NCBI GenBank assembly: GCA_913060815.1
Contig: CAJXSZ010000001.1
Location: 369,645-433,644, forward strand
Origin: an uncultured Sulfitobacter sp.
GTDB taxonomy: Bacteria; Pseudomonadota; Alphaproteobacteria; Rhodobacterales; Rhodobacteraceae
Reading direction: 5' to 3'
Length of the DNA stretch: 64,000 bases
Numbering within the stretch: the first letter of the stretch is position 1; each line of letters opens with the position of its first letter. The translations under genes and the position numbers were made by a program. The notes below the pieces were generated by a model, which was not told the DNA's origin, did no database searches, and saw nothing but the letters and a program-made list of their open reading frames with translations. Positions 32,361 to 41,474 of this stretch are shown in pieces.

Positions 32361-33119
32361 ATGCATCTCGAACGTCTCATCAGCTTGCTCGAAATTATTG
32401 CCGTCATCGGTCGCCCCGTTTCTGCGACAGAAGTTCAAGGCGCCAGCGGTCTACCGAAGCCGACATGTTATCGGCTGGTGCAAACCTTGCATGGGCAGGG
32501 GTTGATCGAAGACCCGAATGATGACGGGCGTTACGTGATCGGCGAGAAATTGATACGGATCGCTCTGCTGGGCAAGTCGGATGTAGACGTACGGCGCGTG
32601 GCCGCTCCGTTGCTGAAGGGCGCGGCCACAGTGTTTAACGAAACAGTGTTTCTTGCGCGCTTCCGTGACAGCAAGGTTGAAATTATCCACGTGGAAACGC
32701 CGGACGACCCCGCACGCGCCTTTATCCATCCGGGCATCGGAGAACGCCCGTTGCACGCATGTTCATGCTCCAAGGCCATCGCCGCTTTTGCAGAAACCGA
32801 ATTTCAGGAAACGATCATGCAGGGCAGCCTGCAGGCCTATACGGATCATACGAAGACAACGCGCGACGATCTGCTGGCGGAGTTTGACGTGATCCGCCGT
32901 CAAGGATTTGCGGACTGCGACCAAGAGATTGATATAGGGATATCCAGTGTCGCGGCCCCCGTGACTATAGGTAATATTGGCGCCACTTTTAGCGTAGGCG
33001 CGGTTGGTCCGGTTCGGCGTTTCGCAACGGACTACAGACACAATATCGGGCACCAGTTGACGCAACTTGCGACAAAGATCAGCGGTGCCATCCAACTATG
33101 CAATGTGGGCGAGGTTTGA
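32361..33119 (+). CDS. IclR family transcriptional regulator
   Basis: ERLISLLEIIAVIGRPVSATEVQGASGLPKPTCYRLVQTLHGQGLIEDPNDDGRYVIGEKLIRIAL; IHPGIGERPLHACSCSKAIAAF. Confidence 0.88.
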   Translation: MHLERLISLLEIIAVIGRPVSATEVQGASGLPKPTCYRLVQTLHGQGLIEDPNDDGRYVIGEKLIRIALLGKSDVDVRRVAAPLLKGAATVFNETVFLARFRDSKVEIIHVETPDDPARAFIHPGIGERPLHACSCSKAIAAFAETEFQETIMQGSLQAYTDHTKTTRDDLLAEFDVIRRQGFADCDQEIDIGISSVAAPVTIGNIGATFSVGAVGPVRRFATDYRHNIGHQLTQLATKISGAIQLCNVGEV

Positions 33120-33185
33120 GGAGGCCAAGGCCACGGTTGTATCACAACCCCATGGAGGTGGGGAAAATCCTAGGGAGGAATACAA

Positions 33186-34592
33186 ATGAATAAACCGATG
33201 AAACCGGACCCAACATTTCACGCATCAGCCAAGCTCGCGATGGAAGCGCCGCCAGAAAATTTCGCCTTTACGGTGATGCTTGGCAAAGACAAGGATCAGC
33301 ATGACGGGATTGCTGTGATCGATCTGCGCGATGGTTCAGACACCTACGGGGAGATCGTCCATACCGTGATGACCGAAACCACGGGTGATGAGTTCCACCA
33401 CTTTGGCTGGAACGCTTGTTCATCCTCGCTGTCGCCGTTATCCGGCCACGCATTTCTGGAACGCAGGTATCTGATTGTGCCTGGCATCCGCTCTTCGCGC
33501 ATCTTTATCTTTGACGTCAAAGAGCCACTCAAGGCGCATATCCACAAGATAATCGAGCCCGAAGAGTTATTCGAGAAAACAGGCTACTCGCGGCCGCACA
33601 CAATTCACTGCGGGCCTGAGGGCATCTACGTCTCAACGCTCGGCGGCGGCGGTGAGGACGGGACAGACGGCCCGCCGGGCATTTTCATCATGGATTGCGA
33701 GACGTTCGAGATCATCGGCCGCTATGAGTTGGACCGCGGCCCGCAGGACAAGCACTATGATTTCTGGTGGAACCTGCCGCAGGATTACATGGTCAGCTCC
33801 GAATGGGGTCTGCCGCCGCAATATGAAAACGGTGTTGTAGCCGAGGACCTTTTGTCCAACAAATACGGCCATTCTATCCACTTCTGGGATTTGCGCGCGC
33901 GCAAAAACATCCAGACCATAGATTTTGGCGAAAACTACCAGATGGCGCTGGAAATCCGACCCGCCCATGATCCCGCAAAATCCTACGGGTTCTGCGGTGT
34001 GGTGGTGGATACAACCAATCTGCAAGGCGCGATCTTTACTTGGTGGCGCGATGATGACGGTGTGTGGCAGTCCAAAAAGACCATCACCATTGATCCGCGC
34101 CCCGAAGACCCCGAGAACCTGCCCGAATTGCTCAAAGGGTTTGGTGCGGTGCCACCGCTGGTGACCGACATCGATCTCAGCCTCGATGACAAATATCTAT
34201 ATGTCGCCTGCTGGGGGCTGGGCGAGATGCATCAATACGATGTATCGGACCCGATGAACCCTGTGCTGAACGGCAAGGTGGAATTGGGCGGCATCGCCAC
34301 CGAGCACAAACACCCCAACGGCAAGGAAGTGATCTATGGCCCGCAAATGGTCGAGATCAGCCGTGACGGCAAGCGCGTCTACTGGACCAACTCGCTGTAT
34401 TCCACGTGGGATGACCAGTTCTATCCGCATCAGGAGGGGGGGCAGATGGTCATGGCCAATGTGGGCGAGGATGGCAGCTTCGCGCTTGATCCCGACTTCT
34501 ACATCGACTTCCCGGAGAACACGCGCGCGCACCAGATCCGTCTGGAAGGCGGTGACTGTTCAACCGACAGCTTCTGCTATCCGTCGGTATAA
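33186..34592 (+). CDS. SBP56/selenium-binding protein family (methanethiol oxidase-like)
   Basis: GDEFHHFGWNACSSSLSP; SRPHTIHCGPEGIYVSTLGGGGEDGTDGPPGIFIMDCETFEIIGRYELDRGPQDKHYDFWWNLPQDYMVSSEWG; VYWTNSLYSTWDDQFYP; C-terminal GGDCSTDSFCYPSV. Confidence 0.92.
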   Translation: MNKPMKPDPTFHASAKLAMEAPPENFAFTVMLGKDKDQHDGIAVIDLRDGSDTYGEIVHTVMTETTGDEFHHFGWNACSSSLSPLSGHAFLERRYLIVPGIRSSRIFIFDVKEPLKAHIHKIIEPEELFEKTGYSRPHTIHCGPEGIYVSTLGGGGEDGTDGPPGIFIMDCETFEIIGRYELDRGPQDKHYDFWWNLPQDYMVSSEWGLPPQYENGVVAEDLLSNKYGHSIHFWDLRARKNIQTIDFGENYQMALEIRPAHDPAKSYGFCGVVVDTTNLQGAIFTWWRDDDGVWQSKKTITIDPRPEDPENLPELLKGFGAVPPLVTDIDLSLDDKYLYVACWGLGEMHQYDVSDPMNPVLNGKVELGGIATEHKHPNGKEVIYGPQMVEISRDGKRVYWTNSLYSTWDDQFYPHQEGGQMVMANVGEDGSFALDPDFYIDFPENTRAHQIRLEGGDCSTDSFCYPSV

Positions 34593-35279
34593 TTGATGGA
34601 AGACATGACATTGACGGCCCTTTGGTGGGCCGTCATTTTTTCGGGCATCTATCACGGCGTCAATCCTGGGATGGGTTGGCCTCTGGCCGTTTCAGCGGCC
34701 CTGTTCGAGCGTAAAAAATCCGCAATGGCCAAGGCGCTGGCTATGCTGGCGACGGGTCATTTCCTCGCCATGATCGTCATATTGCTCCCGTTCTCTCTGT
34801 TGTCTTTTCTCGTCGACTTCGAACGCGAAATCCGCATCGGGGCAGGCGTCCTTGTCATCGCAATGGGGCTCTATCTATTTATTAACCGCCGTCATCCGAA
34901 AATCCTTGCGCGGGTGCATCCGGCCAAGCTGGGCCTATGGTCGTTTCTGGCCGCCACTGCGCATGGCGCGGGATTGATGCTGGTCCCCATTTATCTCGGC
35001 ATTTGCGGCCTATTGGTCCCTGGAGAAAGCGTTTCCGAAACGGGGCACGCTGCTGCACAATCGCTCATGGGGAACAACGTGATGACTGCCCTTCTGGTGG
35101 CCGTAACCCATACTTTTGCCATGACCTTTGCAGGGGCTGGGATCGCTGTCTTTGTCTATGCTTGGTTCGGTTTGAAATTCATCTCGAAGAGCTGGTTCAA
35201 CCTTGATTTGGTCTGGGCGCTGAGCCTTATCGTCGTTGGTGCATTTGGTATATATTCTGCCTTTGCGGTCCATCATTGA
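34593..35279 (+). CDS. Integral membrane protein, function unknown, immediately downstream of the SBP56 gene
   Basis: Several hydrophobic segments; begins right after the SBP56 stop (34592/34593); SGIYHGVNPGMGWPLAVSAALFERK. Confidence 0.75.
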   Translation: MMEDMTLTALWWAVIFSGIYHGVNPGMGWPLAVSAALFERKKSAMAKALAMLATGHFLAMIVILLPFSLLSFLVDFEREIRIGAGVLVIAMGLYLFINRRHPKILARVHPAKLGLWSFLAATAHGAGLMLVPIYLGICGLLVPGESVSETGHAAAQSLMGNNVMTALLVAVTHTFAMTFAGAGIAVFVYAWFGLKFISKSWFNLDLVWALSLIVVGAFGIYSAFAVHH

Positions 35280-36122
35280 AAGGAGATCTACGCTTTCGGG
35301 TACATAGAAGGCGGGGGTAAGCAGGCTTGAAATTCAGGAGCCTGATCCCAAAAGATCAGCCCTCGTAAATGGCTGGTTCATTAGAAGCGTTCCTCAAGCG
35401 AGCGCGCAGTGCTGCAACTGCGGAAAATGCTGCGCGAGAGACAGGCGTCACCCCAACGCGCACCGGAAAACAAGCATTCTCTACATGAGCGACAGAGTAA
35501 ACAGCCTCGCAAACACAGCGTGTTTTCAGACGCGAAGCGGATCAGGGCTCGAGGTATGTGTATTTGGGGGTTATCGGATGGATGACGCTTGAGCAGAGGA
35601 GCGGCAGTTCCGGATTAGCGAAGGCCATTTCGCCTTGCGGACCGATACGAACATCAAGCTGGAAGGATCGAAGGCTTGTCTTTGCAGCAAATGCTCTTCC
35701 AAGCGAGTGTAGATGACAGCAGAGGGGTATCTGAAGGCCAGCCTGCAAAGTGACGGAAATTTCTATCAAGCTATTTGAAAAATTGAGATGGCCCAAGCGT
35801 CCTCATATTAGGTTTATAAACGTTTGAATTATTAACATTAAATCTATTGTAACCGAACTGATACGCCATTGATAACTCCGAATTCTTCTTACTGACTGAA
35901 AATTGGGATACTGGGTGTTGAACGTTAGGTGAATTTGACCAGTACGTGTTCAGCTTACCCAAGCACGTCAAATGGGACCTTGGCGCAAACTGTGACGAAG
36001 GTCCGGTTCGAGCCTAAATTTGAAGGTCGAGAAGGGAGCTGTTTTTGAGAATGAAAACTGTGCATGACGTAATCTGGTGAGGAGTATTTGAAGTATTCCC
36101 GTTTGCCCTAATGCACCGAGAC

Positions 36123-37055
36123 CTAGATGCGACAAAGGCTCCAATCGGGAAATAGGCACGCACGCCTGACGAACGGCTTTGTTTCATAACCCGAGAATAG
36201 TCCATCCTGCGTAACCAGAACGGTGCGCCACTCCCGCGCGGCGGCCCCCAGAATATCCGTATGAAGCGTGTCTCCACACATCGCGATCCGGTTCGTCGGG
36301 GTCGTCGGGAGTGAGGCCTCAATCAGATCATAGACTTCAGGAAACGGTTTGCCGAAAAATTGCACATGGTCAGGGAAGGTGTCTGCGATGAGGTGGCCAA
36401 AATACCCCGGCTCGACCGAGAACCCGTCATCACGGGGCGCGGCAAGATCAGCGTTCGCGATTAACAGTGGGCGCGGATTACGCTGCATGGCGGCTTCCAA
36501 CAACGCCTGCCGCGAAGCAGTCCAATCAGCCGCTGAAAGGAATAGAAACTGGTCCACTAGGTCATAGTCGGCGGCAGTGTCCGTTAAGCGTGTGGACTTA
36601 TGCGGTAGATCGTCGAGTTGGTCTGCATCGGCGGTAATTACGCCCCAGTGTCCTTCGCCCATCGCATCAAGGGCGGCTTGCCGGCTTGTGATGATCTCAT
36701 CATCCTCGACCCGCAGGCCGAGCTGTTTGAATTTGGCGATCGCACCGCAGCGGTCATAGCTGGCGGCGTTGGTCAGGATACGAATAGCGCAGCCCCGCGT
36801 GCGGAGCTGGTCAAGGCGCTCGTCCGCGCCGGGGATGAGCGTTTCACCGACATTCAGCACGCCAAAGGCATCGAAGACGAAGGCGTCGACTTGATCAGCA
36901 ATATCCAGCAGCGAGTTGATGTCCAAGGTGTTCGGTTGGGTCGTGACCTGTGGCAGCCGTGGTCGAATCTCTTCGTAGCGGTCGAAAATTTGGTTGGTGC
37001 TCAACGAGGCATCTGGCTTGGTCACGTGGTGTGTCCTTTGGACAGGGCAAAACAT
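36123..37055 (-). CDS. HAD-superfamily subfamily IIA hydrolase (GTG start near 37025 also possible)
   Basis: HAD motif I VDAFVFDAFGVLNVGETLIPGADERLDQLR; RILTNAASYDR (motif II); FFGKPFPEVYDLIEASL...IAMCGDTLHTDILGAAA (motifs III/IV). Confidence 0.85.
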   Translation of the reverse strand: MFCPVQRTHHVTKPDASLSTNQIFDRYEEIRPRLPQVTTQPNTLDINSLLDIADQVDAFVFDAFGVLNVGETLIPGADERLDQLRTRGCAIRILTNAASYDRCGAIAKFKQLGLRVEDDEIITSRQAALDAMGEGHWGVITADADQLDDLPHKSTRLTDTAADYDLVDQFLFLSAADWTASRQALLEAAMQRNPRPLLIANADLAAPRDDGFSVEPGYFGHLIADTFPDHVQFFGKPFPEVYDLIEASLPTTPTNRIAMCGDTLHTDILGAAAREWRTVLVTQDGLFSGYETKPFVRRACLFPDWSLCRI

Positions 37056-37091
37056 CAGGGCCGCTGGATGATCCAGCAGCCCTGACAGTTG

Positions 37092-37889
37092 TTAAAGAAG
37101 TTTCTTGCGCAGCGCTGATGAGATCACCTCACCTGCGATGACAAGGGCGAGGATTGTCAGCAGGACCATCGACACCTCTTGCCATTGGAAGGTATCAATC
37201 GCCCCTTGCAGGATGATCCCGATACCGCCTGCGCCAACGAGGCCGAGAACCGTGGATTCACGCAGGTTGATGTCCCAGCGTAGGATGCTGATCGCAAAGA
37301 ACGCGGGCATCACTTGCGGCACGATCCCATACATCACCACTTTGAACCGCGACGCGCCGCAGGCTTCCAGCGCCTCGACCGGAGCGTGGTCGATTTCCTC
37401 AATCGCTTCGCCCAGCAGTTTGCCAAGGAACCCGATTGACCGGAACATGATCGCAATGATCCCCGCAACGATCCCCGGTCCGAAGATGGCTACAAACAGG
37501 AGTGCCCAGATGATCGTGTTGACCGACCGCGACGACACCAGAATGAACCGCCCGATCCAGAGGCATACCACATTCGGCGTGGTATTTTGCGCCGAGATGT
37601 AGGCGACAGGCAGCGACAGCACGACGGCGATCATCGTGGCGATTGTGGCGATGTTGATGGTTTGCCACGTGGCCTCAAGGATCGAGGGCAGGTTGGTCGG
37701 GTCCGGCGGCACCATACGGGCGAACAGGTCGACCAGTTGGATCGGCGCATCCCAGACCCATTCCCAGATCACGTCGATACTGCCCAAAGCCCAAACGACC
37801 ACCAGCGTGATGACTAGCAGCGCAACATAGCGTTTCATCCGTTGGGCAGGGGTAAACCGCGCCCATTCGTGAGTGAATGTCTGTGTCAT
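37092..37889 (-). CDS. phnE: Phosphonate-type ABC transporter permease PhnE (second copy)
   Basis: PhnE pattern: EAIEEIDHAPVEALEACGASRFKVVMYGIVPQVMPAFFAISILRWDINLRESTVLGLVGAGGIGIILQGAI. Confidence 0.9.
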   Translation of the reverse strand: MTQTFTHEWARFTPAQRMKRYVALLVITLVVVWALGSIDVIWEWVWDAPIQLVDLFARMVPPDPTNLPSILEATWQTINIATIATMIAVVLSLPVAYISAQNTTPNVVCLWIGRFILVSSRSVNTIIWALLFVAIFGPGIVAGIIAIMFRSIGFLGKLLGEAIEEIDHAPVEALEACGASRFKVVMYGIVPQVMPAFFAISILRWDINLRESTVLGLVGAGGIGIILQGAIDTFQWQEVSMVLLTILALVIAGEVISSALRKKLL

Positions 37890-38677
37890 GTCATCCGCTT
37901 TCTGATCATGCCGCTGACGGCTTCGGAAATCAGGATCGCCCCGACGATGACCATCGTGATGGCAAGCGCGAAATCGTAATCGTAGCGCCCGAATGCATTG
38001 GCTAGGGTCGCCCCAATGCCGCCCGCGCCAACAATGCCAACCACGGCAGAGGCGCGCAGATTGCTATCGAGCTGATAGATCCCAAGCCCCACAAGGCGCG
38101 GCATGATCTGCGGCAGGATTGCATAGATCATTGTGCTAAAGAACGACGCTCCGACAGAGCGCATGGCCTCGACCTGCCCGAAGTCGATCTCCTCGATCCG
38201 TTCGGCCAGCAGCTTTGCTACAAAGCCGATGGAATAGACGGTCAGCGTCAACGCGCCAGCCAAGGGGCCAAAGCCCACGGCCTTCACAAAGATGATCGCA
38301 ACGATCACAGGGTGGAAACTGCGTGCCAGGATGAACGTACCGCGGCCCAGCAGATAAACCGGCTTGGGCGAGATATTCCGCGCTGCCATGAAAGCCAGCG
38401 GCACCGACAGGATCATCCCCAGCGTAGTGGCAAGGATCGCAATTTTCAGGCTTTCCATGAAGCCCGAAATCAACAAGCCAGAGCGTTCAAAGCTGGGCGG
38501 AAACGCCCCGCTAAAGATGCGCTGTGCCCGTGTAAGGCCTTGGGCTGTGCGTTCCCAATCAATGGGCAGCGTCGCAATGGTCCCGATCACATAGGCCGCG
38601 ACGGCGATATAAAACGCCCACCTCACGATCGGGGACTTGATGAACGGCGGTTTACGCCAGACTGTTTGGGTGGTCAT
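37886..38677 (-). CDS. phnE: Phosphonate-type ABC transporter permease PhnE (first copy)
   Basis: ERIEEIDFGQVEAMRSVGASFFSTMIYAILPQIMPRLVGLGIYQLDSNLRASAVVGIVGAGGIGATLANAF. Confidence 0.9.
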   Translation of the reverse strand: MTTQTVWRKPPFIKSPIVRWAFYIAVAAYVIGTIATLPIDWERTAQGLTRAQRIFSGAFPPSFERSGLLISGFMESLKIAILATTLGMILSVPLAFMAARNISPKPVYLLGRGTFILARSFHPVIVAIIFVKAVGFGPLAGALTLTVYSIGFVAKLLAERIEEIDFGQVEAMRSVGASFFSTMIYAILPQIMPRLVGLGIYQLDSNLRASAVVGIVGAGGIGATLANAFGRYDYDFALAITMVIVGAILISEAVSGMIRKRMT

Positions 38678-39447
38678 GCGACTGCACCCATTTCCTGACG
38701 GTCCTTGGACGGGGTGCCCGCATAGATTTCATCCATCTGGGCTGCGTCCAATGCGGCAGGCTTGTCGTCAAAAATGATCCGCCCGTAGCGCATCCCGACA
38801 ATCCGGTCGCTGTATTCTTTGGCTTCGGTCACGTTGTGGATGTTGATGATTACTGGCAGGTTCAATTCGCGTGCGAGGTCGCGCAGCAATGACATGATCT
38901 GTTCGGATGTTTTCGGGTCGAGCGAGGCCGTAGGCTCATCCGCAAGCAGTATTTCGGGGCGCTGCATCAGGGCCCGCACCACGCCAACACGTTGGCGTTC
39001 ACCGCCCGACAACTCGTCGGCACGTTTGTCCGCATACTGCGCAATGCCCACACGTTCCATCAACTCAAACGCGCGTTCGATGTCTTCTGGAGGATAGCGG
39101 CGCGTGACGGCGGCCCATGTGGAAATGTAGCCCAGACGGCCAGACTGCACGTTTTCCATAACGCTCAATCGGTCCACCAGATTGAAACTTTGGAACACCA
39201 TGCCGACACGGCGACGCGCCTTGCGTAGGTCTTTTGCACCCAGTGTCGTAAAGTCGGTCCCGTTCAGCGTAATGCTGCCTGACGTGGGTTCGACCAAACG
39301 GTTCACACAGCGCAATAGCGTGCTTTTGCCTGCACCGGACGATCCAATGATCGACATCAGTTGTTCACCGTCAACCGAGAGATTCAGATCCTTCAGGACA
39401 GGCGCACCTTTCCCGTATCTTTTCACAAGATTCTTAATTTCTAGCAT
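38674..39447 (-). CDS. phnC: Phosphonate-type ABC transporter ATPase PhnC
   Basis: Walker A IIGSSGAGKSTLLRCVNRLVEPTSGSITLNG; signature LSGGERQRVGVVRALMQRPEILLADEPTASLDPKTSEQIM. Likely start MLEIKNLVKRYG at 39447. Confidence 0.92.
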   Translation of the reverse strand: MLEIKNLVKRYGKGAPVLKDLNLSVDGEQLMSIIGSSGAGKSTLLRCVNRLVEPTSGSITLNGTDFTTLGAKDLRKARRRVGMVFQSFNLVDRLSVMENVQSGRLGYISTWAAVTRRYPPEDIERAFELMERVGIAQYADKRADELSGGERQRVGVVRALMQRPEILLADEPTASLDPKTSEQIMSLLRDLARELNLPVIINIHNVTEAKEYSDRIVGMRYGRIIFDDKPAALDAAQMDEIYAGTPSKDRQEMGAVA

Positions 39448-39510
39448 GTTGCCTCTCAAACGCATGAGCAGCCCCGACCAATTGGTCGGAGCTGCATTTT
39501 TGCGGGAGTA

Positions 39511-40494
39511 TTAATTGTTAGCGAGGCCTTGTGGCGTGTATTCAACGCCATTGGACGCCTGAATTTCACGGATCACAGCCCATTGGTCCTGATAGGTGAT
39601 CGGGATGAACTTGCTCACGCCGTCGAATTCATCACCCAATGCGGTGCCTTCGAATTTAAACGAGAAGAATGCGTCTTTGATGGTCTCTGCCAGCTCTGGG
39701 TCCAGATCGTGGGCCAGTGTGAAGGATGTCGTCGGGAATGGATCGCTTTCCCATATTTTACGCACGTCTGCGACGTCATACAGGCCGCGTTCCGCCATGC
39801 GGTCCACAACTTCGGAAGCCACGGGGGCCGCGTCATAATCACCTGCAACAACGCCCAACATGGATTGGTCGTGCGAACCGGAATAGACCACTTCGTAGTC
39901 CTCATCAGGGATCACACCAAGACCGGGGAACAACGCGCGCGGCGCTTGGTTGCCGGAATTTGATGTTGGCGAGGTGTGCGCCACGCGGCGGCCAGCAAGA
40001 TCGGACACTTCCTGAATATCGCTATCGGCTTGTGTGAACACCTGAAGGCGGTAACCGAACTGTCCGTCTTCTGCGCCCATGATTGCAAAGGGCACGGCCC
40101 CTGCAAGGTTCACCGCAAAAGGTGTCGGGCCGGTAGAGAAGCCTGCAATGTGCAGACGACCAGAGCGCATTGCTTCAACTTCAGCAGAGTTGGACTGCAC
40201 CGCAAAAAACTGCACATCTTTGCCTGTCGCTTCTTCGAGGTGCGCAATAAACGGCGCCCAGATGTCAGCGTAAACAGCAGGGTCTTCGACGGGCGTATAG
40301 GCGAACACCAAAGTGTTCGGGTCGTTCAATTCAGCCGGATCTGTTGGCGCGTCGGCCACAAGGTCACCGTTCGCATCGCAATACAATGCGTCCAGCGCAC
40401 CACGTTCAGCGCACTCTTGCGCGGCGGCTACGGTTGCACTGCCAAGCACGAGAAGACTTGCAGCAATAGCTGCATTGGTCACTTTAAAGGTCAT
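39511..40494 (-). CDS. phnD: Phosphate/phosphite/phosphonate ABC substrate-binding protein PhnD
   Basis: Signal peptide; LVFAYTPVEDPAVYADIWAPFIAHLEEATGKDVQFFAVQSNSAEVEAMRSGRLHIAGFSTGPTPFAVNLAGAVPFA. Confidence 0.9.
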   Translation of the reverse strand: MTFKVTNAAIAASLLVLGSATVAAAQECAERGALDALYCDANGDLVADAPTDPAELNDPNTLVFAYTPVEDPAVYADIWAPFIAHLEEATGKDVQFFAVQSNSAEVEAMRSGRLHIAGFSTGPTPFAVNLAGAVPFAIMGAEDGQFGYRLQVFTQADSDIQEVSDLAGRRVAHTSPTSNSGNQAPRALFPGLGVIPDEDYEVVYSGSHDQSMLGVVAGDYDAAPVASEVVDRMAERGLYDVADVRKIWESDPFPTTSFTLAHDLDPELAETIKDAFFSFKFEGTALGDEFDGVSKFIPITYQDQWAVIREIQASNGVEYTPQGLANN

Positions 40495-40732
40495 GTAGAT
40501 CTCTCCCTAGTTTTCATTCGCAATCTGGTGGGGTCCTCCTACCACCACCACGCGATTTGGTAAGACTATGTGCATCGCATAGCGTCACGCGAGGGTGCCT
40601 GTGTTAACACGAGGTTACAGGATCGGCTTTAATGTTAACAATATTACAAGCGATACCTTCGCACTGTCTTTTCCTTTAAACCCCGCGCAGTTTAAGCAAA
40701 GCTTGTACAACGCTGTCTCGGGGAGGATCAGG

Positions 40733-41470
40733 GTGACGTTCGAAAATCAAAGCCAAGATCAGTCGCCGCCCGTCGTCGCAATCGTAGATGACGATCAAGA
40801 GGTGCGCGAGACTTTGTGCGAATTGTTGTCCAGCAGTGGTTTTACCCCGATTGCCTGCGAGGGCAGCACAGATTTTCACGCGCTTGGTGAACCGCCCGCC
40901 GTTGACCTCGCAATCATTGATCTGCGGCTGAGCGGTGAATCCGGTCTGGATTTAGCGGTGCAGATCGGCGCGCGCTATGCCTTGCCAATTGTGATGCTGA
41001 CAGGTGTTGGCGACGAGATCGACAAAATCATCGGTCTCGAGACAGGTGCCGATGATTACCTGATGAAGCCCTTCAACCCTCGTGAGCTGGTCGCGCGTAT
41101 CCGCTCGGTACTGCGCCGCTACGGGCATGGAATGAACCGCGCGCCATCGTTGCCTGAACACACTATCACTTTTGGGAACAAGAATCTTGATCTGCAAAGT
41201 CGAGTTCTGCTTGATCACGCGGGCCATGAAGTCCCCCTGACAAACGGCGAATACCGTCTGCTAGAATATTTTGCACGTAACCCGTCGCGGGTGATTTCAC
41301 GACCCGAACTGTTGTCCGAACTCGGCTCGGATATGGAACGCTATGTGGACCGCACGATTGATGTGCTGATCCTGCGACTGCGCCGCAAGATCGAGGATAC
41401 ACCTTCAAAGCCGGTTCACCTGCAAACCCGCCGCTCGCAGGGCTATTTCTTCAAGCTAGAAGCGGAATAG
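40733..41470 (+). CDS. OmpR/TorR-type response regulator
   Basis: REC domain PPVVAIVDDDQEVRETLCELL...DLAIIDLRLSGESGLDLA...ADDYLMKPFNPRELVARIRSVLRR; winged-helix C-terminus LTNGEYRLLEYFARNPSRVISRPELLSEL. Start proposed at GTG 40733 with upstream GGGAGG. Confidence 0.9.
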   Translation: MTFENQSQDQSPPVVAIVDDDQEVRETLCELLSSSGFTPIACEGSTDFHALGEPPAVDLAIIDLRLSGESGLDLAVQIGARYALPIVMLTGVGDEIDKIIGLETGADDYLMKPFNPRELVARIRSVLRRYGHGMNRAPSLPEHTITFGNKNLDLQSRVLLDHAGHEVPLTNGEYRLLEYFARNPSRVISRPELLSELGSDMERYVDRTIDVLILRLRRKIEDTPSKPVHLQTRRSQGYFFKLEAE

Positions 41471-41474
41471 GGCT

